DNA of 64,000 nt from an uncultured Paenibacillaceae bacterium (GTDB lineage: Bacteria > Bacillota > Bacilli > Paenibacillales > K13). Location: positions 186,001-250,000 of the forward strand of contig CAJXLT010000004.1 in NCBI GenBank assembly GCA_913056365.1, in the 5' to 3' direction. The stretch's first letter is position 1. Each line of letters starts with the position of its first letter. Positions 27,001 through 34,528 of the stretch are shown here, one piece after another. The position numbers and the translations under genes were made by a program. The notes beneath the pieces were generated by a model. It saw only the letters and a list, made by a program, of their open reading frames with translations. It did not search any database and was not told the DNA's origin.

Positions 27001-27635
27001 AGCCAATCGTCAGCAAGAAGGGCAAGGCGATGGCATTCATCGAGCTCGAAGACCGAATTGAGCGAGTAGAGGTCGTCATCTTCCCGGAGCCTTGGTCGAA
27101 ATATGCGTCCGAGGTAGAGAAGGGAAGGCTGCTCTATATGCGGGCACGCGTGCAGCATCAGGACGATGAGCAGCAGACAAAACTGTTAGCCGATGCGATC
27201 TGCCCGTTAGATACTGCGGAACCGGGTCGATTGGCGATGCGAGCGGAGGGACCGCGAGAACGCAGCACACAGGCAGGGGCTGCCGTTCCTATGCAGCGTA
27301 GGGATTCTGTGAGTGCAGTACCGACTGCGCAATCAGTGAACAGGAAGAGTCAAGGTGCGCCGTCTCGTCCGCCGGCTGCGCAATCACGTGCCCCTGCATC
27401 GAAAGCAAAACAGAAGGTATTCGTCAAAATTACCGCAGATAAGGAAACACCCTCGCTGTTGAAGGAACTTCAGCAGCGTCTTCGGCAGCATCCGGGCTTG
27501 CTGCCTGTTGTCCTGTATTACGAAAGGGAAGGTCGAACGCTAGTGCTGAATGAGCGATACAGTGTAAAGCCGTCCCAAGAGCTGTTTGCTGCTATTGAAG
27601 AGCGTTTTGGCAAAGAAACCGTTAAGGTGAAATAA
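24009..27635 (+). CDS. dnaE: DNA polymerase III subunit alpha (DnaE type)
   Basis: 1208 residues. The N-terminal PHP domain opens with FVHLHVHSEYSLLDGA; the polymerase core has GPGRGSSAGSLVAY and PDIDIDFSDERRDEVI with the catalytic Asp residues; the later FGFPRAHATAYGVLAY-type segment (here YGFPRAHA), a helix-hairpin-helix and an OB fold (VQVAGRVLSVKPIVSKKGK) follow. A Ser/Pro/Gln-rich linker joins a last segment of about 75 residues. It is DnaE, not PolC: no exonuclease insertion. ATG 24009 is chosen because GGAG lies nine bases upstream; in-frame ATGs at 23994 and 24003 are possible. In Bacillus DnaE extends RNA primers at the fork. Confidence 0.93.
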   Translation: MGEFVHLHVHSEYSLLDGAARISDLVQQAAAHGMKALALTDHGVMYGAIPFYQACKEHGVKPIIGCEAYVTEGSRKQRGSRQDQRIYHLILLARNREGYRNLMQLCSIGHLEGFHYKPRVDLDALSKHAEGITALSACLGGEVAQALLADRGEDAKQAALRYRDIFGEHFYLELQDHGLFEQKKVNRRLIELSRETGIPLVATNDVHYLQAEDQTVQDTLICIGTGKTVEDEDRLKMQTNQMYLKSGEEMAVLFPHCPEALEATARIADTCNLDLTFGRTELPRYYPVPEEQNSEGFLKELCEKGLLERYGELPAWHNPEWRARAEERLDYELQVIGKMGYEDYFLIVWDFIRYAKEKRIAVGPGRGSSAGSLVAYTLAITDVDPLKYGLLFERFLNPERVTMPDIDIDFSDERRDEVIDYVVDKYGADRVAQIITFGTMAAKAAVRDVGRALGHTYAEVDRIAKMIPAQPGITLDKALAQSPSLRTAADQDSKASTLLEVARKVEGMPRHASTHAAGVVISKDALTDHVPLQTGTEKVALTQYSMEHLEAVGLLKMDFLGLRTLSIIERTLAWVAQLGGGSIDLRTIPDDDPATYEMLSRGDTTGIFQLESAGMRRVLRELKPSAFEDIISVLALYRPGPMEFIPRYIEAKHGRIEAEYPHADLEPILRDTHGIIVYQEQIMQIASRMAGFSLGEADLLRRAVSKKKREVLDQEREHFVAGSLQQGYEESEAHLVYDMIVRFADYGFPRAHATAYGVLAYRTAYLKANYPVPFMASMLTSVIGNHRKMAEYADECKRMGIRVLGPDVNESNISFTPLAGGQEDDVGAIRYGLAAIKNVGTQAMESIIRERDGAPYSHLADFCNRVDLRVCNKRVIESLILAGGMDAMEGHRAQLLAVLDETADTAAKRKKERDELQLEMFGFQESANWQFELPDVQPFTRSRELELERELLGLYLSGHPLDDYHSKLETLSVTPLHELEHVADNRMVQVAGRVLSVKPIVSKKGKAMAFIELEDRIERVEVVIFPEPWSKYASEVEKGRLLYMRARVQHQDDEQQTKLLADAICPLDTAEPGRLAMRAEGPRERSTQAGAAVPMQRRDSVSAVPTAQSVNRKSQGAPSRPPAAQSRAPASKAKQKVFVKITADKETPSLLKELQQRLRQHPGLLPVVLYYEREGRTLVLNERYSVKPSQELFAAIEERFGKETVKVK

Positions 27636-27711
27636 TTCGCCCGCCCCCCGCATACATTGGTCTTACATCCTCGCATCGGGACGAGAGGAGTAGTGGACAG
27701 GGGGAACGTCT

Positions 27712-28179
27712 ATGGATGAACAGAAGAAGATGATTGACTTGCTTACGCGTAGAGGAGTACGCGTTGAACAGATCGCCGATATCGTCTTCCGGCTTCAGTA
27801 TCCTTACCATGCCCAACTAACATTGCAGCAATGTGTAGACAGTGTGAAAGCTGTATTGACGAAGCGGGATGTGCAGTATGCGATCTATACAGGCGTTGCT
27901 TTGGACGAGTTGGCTGAACAGAAGCTGCTTCCTGAACCGCTACAGTCCATTATGGAGAGAGATGAATCGCTGTATGGCGTGGATGAAGTGATGGCGCTCG
28001 GCATCACGCATGCATACGGGATGATTGGGTTGACAAGCTTCGGCTATCTTGACAAAGAAAAGATTGGTGTCATCCGCAGATTGAATGACGACCCTAAGCG
28101 CATTCATGTTTTTCTGGACGACCTCGTAGCAGGTCTTGCTGCAGCAGCTTCGGCGCGAATAGCTCATCAACACGGGTGA
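27712..28179 (+). CDS. pgpA: Phosphatidylglycerophosphatase A-like protein (YutG)
   Basis: 155-residue member of the PgpA/YutG family, in which the enzyme removes phosphate from phosphatidylglycerophosphate in anionic phospholipid synthesis. No strong TM segment is visible, consistent with the soluble YutG subtype. Recognisable stretch: residues about 80-130 (ESLYGVDEVMALGITHAYGMIGLTSFGYLDK). ATG start with GGGGGAA upstream. It sits between dnaE and accD. Family assignment is from overall similarity and moderately sure; enzymatic role is inferred. Confidence 0.72.
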   Translation: MDEQKKMIDLLTRRGVRVEQIADIVFRLQYPYHAQLTLQQCVDSVKAVLTKRDVQYAIYTGVALDELAEQKLLPEPLQSIMERDESLYGVDEVMALGITHAYGMIGLTSFGYLDKEKIGVIRRLNDDPKRIHVFLDDLVAGLAAAASARIAHQHG

Positions 28180-28274
28180 TCTTGGCAATCTCAGGGCTTT
28201 TCTTGCTTGAAAAAGCGCACTTATGATATCATTAATCATTGCAAAGCCTTGACCTTAGGGAGGGTTTCTAACCC

Positions 28275-28466
28275 ATGTGGACGGTAATTTACATCGCCCC
28301 TACCGCCAAGATCGCCGAATCGATCAAACAAAAACTGCAAGACGAAGGGTTTCTGGTTCAATTAAGACCTATTAATCTATCGAAACAGCAATTTGAAGTG
28401 TTGGTCCCGGAGGCTGAGGTGGAAGAAGTGCAGGATGTACTGAATGAATTGTTTAACAAAGGATAG
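28275..28466 (+). CDS. Small conserved protein upstream of accD
   Basis: 63 residues, with a beta-alpha-beta pattern (TVIYIAPTAKIAESIKQKLQDEGF ... FEVLVPEAEVEEVQDVLNEL) resembling the DUF2007/ferredoxin-like small signalling fold. ATG start with GGGAGGG. It lies 58 nt upstream of accD and may be cotranscribed with it. I cannot name a function. Confidence 0.75.
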   Translation: MWTVIYIAPTAKIAESIKQKLQDEGFLVQLRPINLSKQQFEVLVPEAEVEEVQDVLNELFNKG

Positions 28467-28524
28467 TTCCAGTAGGCTGGTTCATATAGGCCGGCAGGAA
28501 GGTCCGCCTTGTGGGGTGTGAATT

Positions 28525-29391
28525 GTGCTAAAAGATTTTTTTCATAAAAAACGTAAATATGCAGTGATTCCTTCGGAACAGACGAAACGGGAAATTCCCG
28601 AAGGATTGATGAGCAAATGTCCGAAGTGCGGGGCTATTCAGACGAGCAAGGAGCTCGACAAAAATCTGAAGGTGTGCCCGTCCTGCGGCTATCATATGAA
28701 GCTGAATGCCAGAGAGCGCATTCATATGATTATGGATGAAGGCCGATTGTTCGAATATGATGCGGATATGATCTCGGAGGATCCGCTTGAATTTCCGGGT
28801 TATGCGGACAAGCTGGTGAAGCAATCGGAGAAATCCGGCTTGCGAGATGCTGTCGTCACAGGAGAAGGGACGATAGGCGGTTTCCCGGTTGTTTGTGCTG
28901 TCATGAGCTTCGACTTTTTCAGCGGAAGCATGGGCTCAGTCGTAGGCGAGAAGATTACACGTGCAGTGGAGCGCGCCACGCAGAAGGGCTATCCGCTAAT
29001 CGTCTTCTCTACATCCGGCGGCGCCCGCATGCAAGAGAGTATTCTGAGCTTGATGCAGATGGCCAAGACCAGTTCGGCTCTTGCCAGATTTCATGATAAG
29101 GGCGGTCTGTTCATCTCGATCTTCACCGATCCTACTCTCGGGGGCGTTACTGCAAGCTTCGCAATGTTAGGTGATGTGATCTTGGCTGAACCGGGTACGA
29201 TCGTCGGCTTCGCAGGCCGTATCGTCATTGAACAGACGATCCGCCAGAAGCTGCCGGACAACTTCCAGACAGCCGAGTTTAATTTGCAGCATGGTCAGCT
29301 GGACAAGGTTGTGAACCGGAAGGAAATGCGCAACACCCTGATCAAACTGCTTGATCTGCATACGGTGAAGGAGGGAGTTTCGCGTGGGTAA
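28525..29391 (+). CDS. accD: Acetyl-CoA carboxylase carboxyltransferase subunit beta
   Basis: 288-residue beta subunit of acetyl-CoA carboxylase, which with AccA transfers carboxyl from carboxybiotin to acetyl-CoA to give malonyl-CoA for fatty acid synthesis. The N-terminal zinc ribbon has CPKC (about residues 32-35) and CPSCG (about 51); the crotonase-type core includes [12 protein letters not shown] and [12 protein letters not shown]. Start is GTG 28525 with GGGGTGTG upstream. The stop overlaps the accA start, indicating translational coupling. Confidence 0.95.
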   Translation: MLKDFFHKKRKYAVIPSEQTKREIPEGLMSKCPKCGAIQTSKELDKNLKVCPSCGYHMKLNARERIHMIMDEGRLFEYDADMISEDPLEFPGYADKLVKQSEKSGLRDAVVTGEGTIGGFPVVCAVMSFDFFSGSMGSVVGEKITRAVERATQKGYPLIVFSTSGGARMQESILSLMQMAKTSSALARFHDKGGLFISIFTDPTLGGVTASFAMLGDVILAEPGTIVGFAGRIVIEQTIRQKLPDNFQTAEFNLQHGQLDKVVNRKEMRNTLIKLLDLHTVKEGVSRG

Positions 29392-30346
29392 CGAATTGCC
29401 GTTTGAGCAGCCGCTTGAGGAATTGCGAAGCAAGATAGAAGAGCTGCGGAGATTTGGCTCAGAGAAGGATATCGATTTCTCTGAGGAAATCGCTAGACTA
29501 GAGGAGCGCTACACCCAGCTGCAGCAAGAGATATTCGTGCAGCTGGCACCTGCACAGAAGATGCAGATTGCCCGTCATCCGCAGCGTCCGACTACGATCG
29601 ACTACATTCAAGCGATATTTGATGATTACATAGAATTGCACGGTGATCGGGCATATGCTGACGATCTCGCAATTGTCGGCGGTATTGCCAAGCTGAACGG
29701 CGTACCTGTTACTGTAGTCGGTCATCAGAAGGGCAAGGATACGAAGGACAATATTGCCCGCAACTTCGGAATGCCGCACCCAGAGGGCTTCCGCAAAGGT
29801 CTGCGTCTCATGAAGCAGGCTGACAAGTTTAGAAGACCGATTATTACATTCATTGATACACCTGGCGCCTATCCTGGCGGTGCTGCCGAGGAGCGCGGGC
29901 AAGGAGAGGCAATAGCTCGCAACTTGTTGGAGATGGCGACCTTCCGCGTTCCGATCATATGCGTAGTAATCGGTGAAGGGGGAAGCGGCGGTGCGCTTGC
30001 ATTAGGCGTAGGCAATCGTGTACTCATGCTGGAGAATGCGATCTATTCCGTAATCTCACCGAACGGGGCTGCATCGATTCTGTGGAAGGACGCCTCGAAG
30101 GCGGACAAGGCTGCAGAAGCGATGAAGATTACGGCACAGGATTTGCAGGAGATGAAGATCATCGATGAGATTATTCCTGAACCGAATGGCGGCGCTCATC
30201 GTGAGATCGCGATTCAGGCTGAATCGGTCAAGTCGGTCTTGTCTCGCCACTTGCAGGAGCTGTTAAGCTGGGATAGCGAGCAGTTGCGCCAGGATCGCTA
30301 TGATAAGTACAGGAAGTTAGGCGCATTCACTTATGCACAAGGGTAA
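29384..30346 (+). CDS. accA: Acetyl-CoA carboxylase carboxyltransferase subunit alpha
   Basis: 320-residue partner of AccD. Signature segments: [75 protein letters not shown] and [18 protein letters not shown] start at 29384 overlaps the accD stop by eight bases, with GAAGGAGGGAG inside accD as binding site. pyk follows after only 52 nt; pfkA, which lies here in B. subtilis, is missing. Confidence 0.95.
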   Translation: MGNELPFEQPLEELRSKIEELRRFGSEKDIDFSEEIARLEERYTQLQQEIFVQLAPAQKMQIARHPQRPTTIDYIQAIFDDYIELHGDRAYADDLAIVGGIAKLNGVPVTVVGHQKGKDTKDNIARNFGMPHPEGFRKGLRLMKQADKFRRPIITFIDTPGAYPGGAAEERGQGEAIARNLLEMATFRVPIICVVIGEGGSGGALALGVGNRVLMLENAIYSVISPNGAASILWKDASKADKAAEAMKITAQDLQEMKIIDEIIPEPNGGAHREIAIQAESVKSVLSRHLQELLSWDSEQLRQDRYDKYRKLGAFTYAQG

Positions 30347-30398
30347 CAACTTGCGACACGAACCAGACAAAGAACATTCCTAGGAGGAAGAAGAAACC

Positions 30399-32153
30399 AT
30401 GCGAAAGACCAAGATTGTATGTACGATTGGACCTTCCAGTGAAGCGCTGGACATGACTAAGAAATTGATTGAAGCCGGAATGAACGTGGCGAGACTGAAC
30501 TTCTCCCATGGCGATTTCGAGGAACATGGCAACCGTATTAAGAATGTCCGAGCAGCATGTGAGGAACTGAACAAGACTGTTGCGATCTTGCTGGATACGA
30601 AGGGGCCGGAAATTCGTACAGGCAAGCTCAAGGAAGAGCCGATTGATCTTGTCCAAGGCGAACAGATTATTTTGACAACAGAAGAGATTTTGGGTGACAC
30701 GAAGCGCCTGTCGGTTACATATGAGAATCTGCCGAAGGATGTGGAGGCAGGTTCTACGATTTTGATTGATGACGGCCTGATCGGTCTGACTGTTGAGAAA
30801 GTTGAAGGAACGGAAATATATTGCCGTATCGTCAATGGCGGTCAGATCAAGAGTAAGAAAGGCGTCAACGTACCAGGTGTACGGATTTCTCTGCCAGGCA
30901 TTACGGAGAAGGATGCGAACGACATCATATTCGGTATCGAGCAAGGTGTGGATTTCATCGCTGCTTCCTTCGTGCGCAAAGCCAGCGACGTCTTAGAAAT
31001 TCGCGAGCTGCTGGAGAAGCATCACGCTTCCCATATTCAGATCATTTCCAAGATTGAGAATCAAGAGGGAGTAGATAACCTTGAGGAAATACTGGAAGTG
31101 TCTGACGGATTGATGGTCGCACGCGGTGATCTTGGGGTCGAAATCCCTGCTGAAGAAGTGCCGCTTGTGCAGAAGGAAATGATTAAGAAGTGCAACCTTG
31201 TCGGCAAGCCGGTCATTACCGCTACTCAGATGCTCGATTCGATGCAGCGCAACCCGCGTCCGACACGCGCTGAAGCAAGTGATATAGCGAATGCGATATT
31301 CGACGGGACTGACGCTATCATGCTGTCCGGTGAGACAGCAGCAGGCAAATATCCGGTTGAATCCGTACAGACGATGTCGCGTATTGCGGAGAAGGCTGAA
31401 TCGGCGCTGGAATATCGGGAAATATTCGTGAAGCAAAGTCTGGCTCAGCAGACGACTATAACCGAAGCAATTAGTCAGGCTGTAGCCAATTCGGCACTGG
31501 ACTTGAATGCGCAAGCGATTATTACTTCGACGGAGAGCGGATTTACTGCACGTATGGTGTCGAAATATCGTCCGAAATCACCGATCGTAGCTGTGACACC
31601 GAAGGCAGACGTTATGCGCCGTCTTAGCCTAACTTGGGGCGTGGTTCCTGTGCTCGGCCGTGATGCCAAAACTACAGATGAAATGTTCCAGCTGGCGTTG
31701 GATAGCGCCATGCAGGCGAAGACGATTCAATTAGGTGATCTGGTTGTCATTACAGCAGGTGTACCTGTTGGACGTTCCGGGACGACGAACCTAATCAAGA
31801 TTCATCATGTAGGTGAGATGATTGCCAAAGGGCAAGGAATCGGGAATCAGAATGCAACGGGGCATGTTGTCGTAGCGAAGACAGCGAAGGAAGCGTTGGA
31901 GAAAGTAACGGAATCGAGCATATTGGTGACGGCGTCTACGGATAAAGAATTCGTTCCGGCTATGAAGAAGGCTGCCGGTATCATTACGGAAACAGGCGGC
32001 ATCACGTCACATGCGGCGGTCGTTGGCCTGGAGCTTGGCAAGGCGACGATTATTGGCGTTGCAGAAGCGACGACCGTGTTTACGGATGGTATGGAAATTT
32101 CCATGTATGGAGAAGTCGGTGTCATTAGCAGTGGACGAGCAGACGTCATGTAA
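30399..32153 (+). CDS. pyk: Pyruvate kinase (with C-terminal PEP-utilising domain)
   Basis: 584 residues, longer than the usual 470 because of the C-terminal extra domain found in Bacillus-type enzymes ([25 protein letters not shown], similar to the PEP-utiliser phosphohistidine domain with its SHAA motif). The core shows [60 protein letters not shown] and TATQMLDSM. Converts PEP and ADP to pyruvate and ATP. ATG start with CTAGGAGGAAG upstream. A terminator follows. Confidence 0.96.
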   Translation: MRKTKIVCTIGPSSEALDMTKKLIEAGMNVARLNFSHGDFEEHGNRIKNVRAACEELNKTVAILLDTKGPEIRTGKLKEEPIDLVQGEQIILTTEEILGDTKRLSVTYENLPKDVEAGSTILIDDGLIGLTVEKVEGTEIYCRIVNGGQIKSKKGVNVPGVRISLPGITEKDANDIIFGIEQGVDFIAASFVRKASDVLEIRELLEKHHASHIQIISKIENQEGVDNLEEILEVSDGLMVARGDLGVEIPAEEVPLVQKEMIKKCNLVGKPVITATQMLDSMQRNPRPTRAEASDIANAIFDGTDAIMLSGETAAGKYPVESVQTMSRIAEKAESALEYREIFVKQSLAQQTTITEAISQAVANSALDLNAQAIITSTESGFTARMVSKYRPKSPIVAVTPKADVMRRLSLTWGVVPVLGRDAKTTDEMFQLALDSAMQAKTIQLGDLVVITAGVPVGRSGTTNLIKIHHVGEMIAKGQGIGNQNATGHVVVAKTAKEALEKVTESSILVTASTDKEFVPAMKKAAGIITETGGITSHAAVVGLELGKATIIGVAEATTVFTDGMEISMYGEVGVISSGRADVM

Positions 32154-32221
32154 GGACGGAATGCTTCGGAGCTAGCGTGCTGCGAGATGTATCAGTCATG
32201 GATGGAGCAGCAATGAAGAAC

Positions 32222-32262
32222 AAGAGCGTGCAAGCGGAACAATCCGCAGCCGCTCTTTTTTT
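32222..32262 (+). terminator. Terminator after pyk
   Basis: Arms AAGAGCG and CGCTCTT plus an inner GCGG/CCGC pair, ending in seven T residues. It closes the accDA-pyk group. Confidence 0.85.
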
Positions 32263-32268
32263 CACAAT

Positions 32269-32327
32269 CGGGCCCCGCGGAAGTAATCGGAATATGCTTC
32301 GAAGGTTTACGTCACTTCCGTGGGTAA
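32269..32327. repeat. Palindromic dispersed element, copy 2
   Basis: Second copy of the element at 22541-22603, same orientation: CGGGCCCCGCGGAAGT at the left, ACTTCCGTGGG at the right, with AATCGG and CGCTTCG-like inner strings shared. The arms are complementary over about 11 bp. It lies immediately after the pyk terminator and ends before the thioesterase ribosome binding site. Confidence 0.8.
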
Positions 32328-32353
32328 TTTAACAATCGGGAGGGGATGCATTG

Positions 32354-32794
32354 ATGAAAGGGTATGCGGTTGAAAGCCAATGGTATGCGCATAACATTCG
32401 GGTGCGTTATCAGGAAACCGATCAGATGGGAGTCGTGTATCATACTCATTATGCGAATTGGTTCGAATGGGGAAGGGCAGAATTGATTCGGGAAGCAGGT
32501 ATGCCGTACAAGGAGATGGAAGAACGCGGGCTCATGCTGCCCGTTACTGCATTGGATGTAGCCTATCAACTTCCAGCCTATTATGACGATGAGCTTGTCA
32601 TCCGCACGCGATTGACAGCTTTCTCGCCGATTCGACTGGCATTCGGGTATGAGATTGTACGGGATGGTTCACTGCTGGCAAGCGGCAGTACAGAACATAT
32701 TTGGTTGAATGAACAATGGAAGCCTGTACGTCTGGATCGGGCAGCAACGGATATGTATGCGCTGCTGCAACGTATTGCATTGTGTGAAGAATAG
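32354..32794 (+). CDS. Acyl-CoA thioesterase (YbgC/4HBT hotdog family)
   Basis: 146-residue hotdog-fold thioesterase. The RVRYQETDQMGVVYHTHYANWFE segment contains the conserved D-M-G-V-Y-H pattern with the catalytic Asp of the 4-hydroxybenzoyl-CoA thioesterase/YbgC group. ATG 32354 follows GGGAGGGGAT; the adjacent TTG at 32351 is less likely. Substrate is not readable. It is the first gene after the pyk terminator, followed by fxsA 15 nt later. Confidence 0.85.
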   Translation: MKGYAVESQWYAHNIRVRYQETDQMGVVYHTHYANWFEWGRAELIREAGMPYKEMEERGLMLPVTALDVAYQLPAYYDDELVIRTRLTAFSPIRLAFGYEIVRDGSLLASGSTEHIWLNEQWKPVRLDRAATDMYALLQRIALCEE

Positions 32795-32809
32795 AAAGGG
32801 GAGTAGACG

Positions 32810-33205
32810 ATGTTCAAGGTGCTGCTGTTGCTGATGGTCGTCGTACCGGCTGCTGAAATCTGGGTGCTGCTCTTGATTGGCGGGCAAATTGGCAGCTGGA
32901 ATACGCTGCTGCTTATTCTGCTTACGGGAGTTGTCGGCGCGTATATGGCCAAGCGAGAAGCGAGCCGCGTCTGGACGCAGGCTCGCTTCGAAGTGGAGAA
33001 CTATCGGGTACCGGGTAAGCATCTGTTGGACGGAATCTGTATCCTTGTCGGAGGCGTATTGTTGCTAACGCCTGGATTTCTAACTGATACGATGGGATTT
33101 CTGCTGCTTTTTCCCCCAAGCCGATTGTGGTTCCGTCTCCTTCTAATGCGTGCGCTGCAAAAAGGATTAGCCAACGGCAGCATTCGTTTCATTCATCGCA
33201 GATAG
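32810..33205 (+). CDS. fxsA: FxsA family membrane protein
   Basis: 131 residues with three or four hydrophobic segments (VLLLLMVVVPAAEIWVLLLIGG, TLLLILLTGVVGAYMAKRE, ICILVGGVLLLTPGFLTDTMGFLLL). The PGFLTDTxG motif and the E in PAAEIW are characteristic of FxsA (B. subtilis YtzA). In E. coli FxsA affects F-plasmid exclusion of phage T7; its normal role is unknown. ATG start after GGGGAG. Convergent with ytvI, as in B. subtilis. Confidence 0.9.
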   Translation: MFKVLLLLMVVVPAAEIWVLLLIGGQIGSWNTLLLILLTGVVGAYMAKREASRVWTQARFEVENYRVPGKHLLDGICILVGGVLLLTPGFLTDTMGFLLLFPPSRLWFRLLLMRALQKGLANGSIRFIHRR

Positions 33206-33222
33206 ACAGCACAGCACCTTTT

Positions 33223-34353
33223 CTATTTCTCGGTATGTATCGTAGAGCCCTTCACAATATATCGCCATAAGTCACGGAAGACGCCTGCCTTCTGGATCGT
33301 CAGCATAAGTACAAGCGTAACAGGCCCGATAATGAGACCGAACGCTCCGAATAGTCCGAGACCAACGAACATGGCGATTAGTGTAGCGAGTGAGTTCATG
33401 CCAATGCTTGTTGCCAGCACCTTCGGTTCCACGATGGATCGCGTGACTAGGACTATGCCATATAAGATAGAGAGTCCGATCCCGAACGGGATATCTCCGT
33501 TAATGAACGTATAGATGATCCATGGAATCATCGCAGCACCAGTACCTAGGTAAGGAAGAAGGTCAACGAGCCCGATTAGCAGAGCAATCGTCACTGCATA
33601 GTCAACTCTCATGATCATTAGGCCGACCATGACGAATACAGCCGTGATCGATATCATAATTAATTGTGCGCGCAAGTAGCCGAACAATGCTCTGCCCAGA
33701 CTGAACCACACGGTTCCGACCGGCTTGCTGACGCGCTTAGGTATAATGCGGCTAAGCCAACTCTTGATCTTGTACCAGTCCTTAGCGATGAAGAACGCTG
33801 CCAACATAGCAACGATTATTACGAAGGCCATACTTGGCAGTGAAGTAGCCAGGTTCACGATGCCTGTGACGAAGCCGGTTAACAATGCGGTCGTCGTTTC
33901 CGTGACTCGATCACCGAGTGTAGTGAGATTAGAGTCGATGGTCTCGTGATAGCGTTCGTTCTGCGCGTAGAATCGGGTGAATTGTGTCAATGTGTTCTGC
34001 CATTGCTCGGATTGGATGAGCGCAATGACATTGTTGACCCAGCCTTCAATATTGACTTCTACATAAGCAATGAGCTTGCCGATCTGAACGACAATGCGGC
34101 TGACAAGCAACGTTAGCAAAGCAGAGACGATACCGACGAACAAGATAAGGGATACGGTTACGGCCAGCCACCGCGGAAAGCGCGCTCTACCTTCCAGCAC
34201 ATTCGTCAGAGGGATAAGCGCGAAGGCGATCAGCCATCCGATCAGGAACGGATAGATGAGCGGTGTAACATAGATGACGGCGAGAACGGAAGCGGCTGCG
34301 ATGATAACTACCCATAAGGCTCGCATAATCTGACCAGTTCGAATCGAATCCAA
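33223..34353 (-). CDS. ytvI: Sporulation integral membrane protein YtvI (AI-2E family)
   Basis: 376-residue polytopic protein of the AI-2E transporter/PerM superfamily, with about eight hydrophobic helices; paired TMs at the N-terminus (ALWVVIIAAASVLAVIYVTPLIYPFLIGWLIAFALIP), a loop domain, and C-terminal helices containing the family's DLLPYLGTG and GIVLVTRSIVEPKVL motifs. Start is TTG 34351-34353 behind a near-perfect GAAGGAGGTGAA. YtvI is named for a sporulation role in B. subtilis; transported substrate unknown. Divergent from ppk. Confidence 0.88.
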   Translation of the reverse strand: MDSIRTGQIMRALWVVIIAAASVLAVIYVTPLIYPFLIGWLIAFALIPLTNVLEGRARFPRWLAVTVSLILFVGIVSALLTLLVSRIVVQIGKLIAYVEVNIEGWVNNVIALIQSEQWQNTLTQFTRFYAQNERYHETIDSNLTTLGDRVTETTTALLTGFVTGIVNLATSLPSMAFVIIVAMLAAFFIAKDWYKIKSWLSRIIPKRVSKPVGTVWFSLGRALFGYLRAQLIMISITAVFVMVGLMIMRVDYAVTIALLIGLVDLLPYLGTGAAMIPWIIYTFINGDIPFGIGLSILYGIVLVTRSIVEPKVLATSIGMNSLATLIAMFVGLGLFGAFGLIIGPVTLVLMLTIQKAGVFRDLWRYIVKGSTIHTEK

Positions 34354-34445
34354 GCGTTCACCTCCTTCACATATTTTCTAGTTTGATTTATTTTACCACA
34401 GCAACAGTGTAATGACACGCAACGGTATTGGTGCTTGGACGAGCT

Positions 34446-34484
34446 TTAACCTACAATTTACAATTCCTTAACATGGAGATAACA
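34446..34484 (+). promoter_or_regulatory. PhoP-type box upstream of ppk
   Basis: Four hexamers at exactly 11-bp period: TTAACC (34446), TTTACA (34457), TTAACA (34468) and ATAACA (34479). This is the arrangement of TT(A/T)ACA direct repeats recognised by PhoP in B. subtilis. A CATAAT at 34494-34499 could be the -10. Confidence 0.75.
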
Positions 34485-34528
34485 TTGTCGAATCATAATG
34501 AATATAGAGACAGAATGGAGGGGGAAAT

